DNA of 64,000 bases. Source: Sitta carolinensis (lineage: Eukaryota > Chordata > Aves > Passeriformes > Sittidae). Shown here in pieces: positions 63,189 to 64,000 of the stretch; position 1 is the first letter of the stretch, and each line of letters begins with the position of its first letter. The stretch lies in the NCBI GenBank assembly GCA_032173965.1, contig JAVUNC010000004.1, forward strand, positions 23,103,001 to 23,167,000, in the 5' to 3' direction. The position numbers were made by a program, and so were the translations under genes. The notes below the pieces were generated by a model that saw only the letters and a program-made list of their open reading frames with translations, made no database searches and was not told the DNA's origin.

Positions 63189-63276
63189 TAGAATCATAGA
63201 ATATTCTGTGTTGGAAGGGTCCCATCAGGATCATTGGGCCTGAATTGTGGCCCTGCACAGGATACCCCAAACAGCA
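63189..63276 (-). mobile_element. CR1 LINE 3' end (minus strand)
   Basis: AGAATCATAGAATATTCTGT, then TTGGAAGGGTCCCATCAGGA, TCATTGGGCC, and GGCCCTGCACAGGATACCCC. This is the reverse complement of the CR1 3' end with its octamer repeat at the left edge. Only about 90 bp remain. Confidence 0.88.
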
Positions 63277-64000
63277 CAAATTTCTTTGGTTTAGTAGAAT
63301 ATGAATTTTATCAAAATGTTAACAAATGGCATTTAAAAAATTTGAAAATAAATAGAAATAATCCAAAGCCTTCCTATTCCTATTATTACTAAATCAGAAA
63401 AGTCAAAGCCAAAGGGATGAGAAACTTCTTAAATTTAACTTGGCTTGGTTTTGCTGAATGAAGACAAAACAATCTTCCCTGGTGAAAGGCATTTTTGGAA
63501 TTTTGTATTAATGTTGATTTCTAACAAAGGTCATTTCATCAAGCAAACATATAAGGTATGCATTTATTATCTTCGTTGGTTTTATGCAGAAAAGTTGCTA
63601 ATGTAAATATTTTTAACACTAAGTTTATCTTGACAAATATGTTTTCTGCTAAGATGCTTGTGTATGCAGGATGTGCTTATCTCAAAATTCTTTTACAGGT
63701 CGTAAAATAGAGATGTTTCAATGGAGCTAATTGAAAATGTTTCCCTTCTAGATCTTGGCATTAGTTTTCAATTGTGTTCTAAAGCAATTGAAAGTATTCA
63801 ATATCCATAAAAGTTATTTGGAATTGTCTCTAAAGAAAATAGCTTTTGGTGGTATTTATTCTACACTTTCAGGAAAGCAGGCTTGGTCTGAAAGTGCTCA
63901 GTGAGATGTGGACAAAGAATATAGTTTTAAGAAGAGTGGGTTATGGACCTTGAGTAGCATGTGAGACTAATCACTAGAATGGAGTAAGAGTCTGTGTTAT

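Larger units (their letters stand above)
31500..64000 (+). other. AGPAT5: AGPAT5 gene (5' part; runs off the right edge)
   Basis: 1-acylglycerol-3-phosphate O-acyltransferase 5 (LPAAT epsilon) converts lysophosphatidic acid plus acyl-CoA into phosphatidic acid in ER or mitochondrial membranes, a step of glycerolipid synthesis. Five coding exons (219, 70, 116, 90 and 91 nt) join in consistent phase to give 195 complete codons plus one base. The joined protein follows human AGPAT5 (364 residues) closely. It has the N-terminal hydrophobic region, the NHx4D motif (His93, Asp98), the GGVYVKR block (137-143) and FPEGTR (171-176). The remaining exons, about 170 residues with the C-terminal membrane segments, were sought in 59123-64000 and not found, so they lie to the right. 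The start at 31500 is approximate. Confidence 0.93.
59123..64000 (+). other. AGPAT5: AGPAT5 intron 5 (incomplete)
   Basis: GTAAGC donor, no acceptor within the window. It contains a GC-rich, CpG-containing patch at about 60470-60860, a 134-codon open frame at 61274-61678, and a CR1 3' end at 63189-63276. Otherwise it is AT-rich and featureless. Confidence 0.85.

Noticed and set aside
59123..64000. AGPAT5 exon 6 within the window
   Set aside because: I looked for the GLAVLKH-type continuation after an AG acceptor and found none. The CR1, GC patch and open frames there do not match.

Overview
The window is vertebrate nuclear DNA, almost certainly from a bird and probably a songbird. Evidence: two genes in the conserved vertebrate order MCPH1 then AGPAT5, both on the + strand; CR1 retrotransposon fragments with the typical avian 3' end; a short interspersed element with a tRNA-Ile-like head and a CR1-like tail, the architecture known from zebra finch; long AT-rich introns; and CpG-island first exons. 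No prokaryotic operons, phage, CRISPR arrays or plasmid features are present.

Layout. 1-2748: an MCPH1 intron. 2749-2983 and 4840-4895: the last two coding exons of MCPH1 (microcephalin), encoding the C-terminal BRCT domain, then a short 3' UTR with two AATAAA signals at 5078 and 5094. The penultimate exon has an in-frame TAG at 2785, although frame, splice sites and last exon are otherwise intact. This is the most interesting observation in the window. 5116-31300: about 26 kb of AT-rich intergenic DNA. It holds a CR1 fragment (24021-24565, including the end of its reverse-transcriptase reading frame), a likely older CR1 remnant near 11.2 kb, and an orphan CpG island at about 15.66-16.18 kb. 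Two perfect MEF2-type decamers lie just upstream of that island. 31300-32120: the CpG-island promoter and first exon of AGPAT5. 31729-59122: AGPAT5 coding exons 1-5 (residues 1-195), separated by introns of about 14.0, 0.2, 5.1 and 7.5 kb. 59123-64000: the start of intron 5. The remaining AGPAT5 exons lie beyond the right edge.

The two genes are neighbours by ancestral synteny, and nothing suggests they share a pathway. MCPH1 acts in the DNA-damage response and chromosome condensation. AGPAT5 makes phosphatidic acid from lysophosphatidic acid in ER or mitochondrial membranes. I see no new multi-gene system here. The points worth checking are the MCPH1 stop codon with a possible NAGNAG splice bypass, the three short upstream ORFs of AGPAT5, the orphan CpG island, and the SINE in AGPAT5 intron 1. 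Family assignments rest on remembered protein families and reading by eye; no searches were run.
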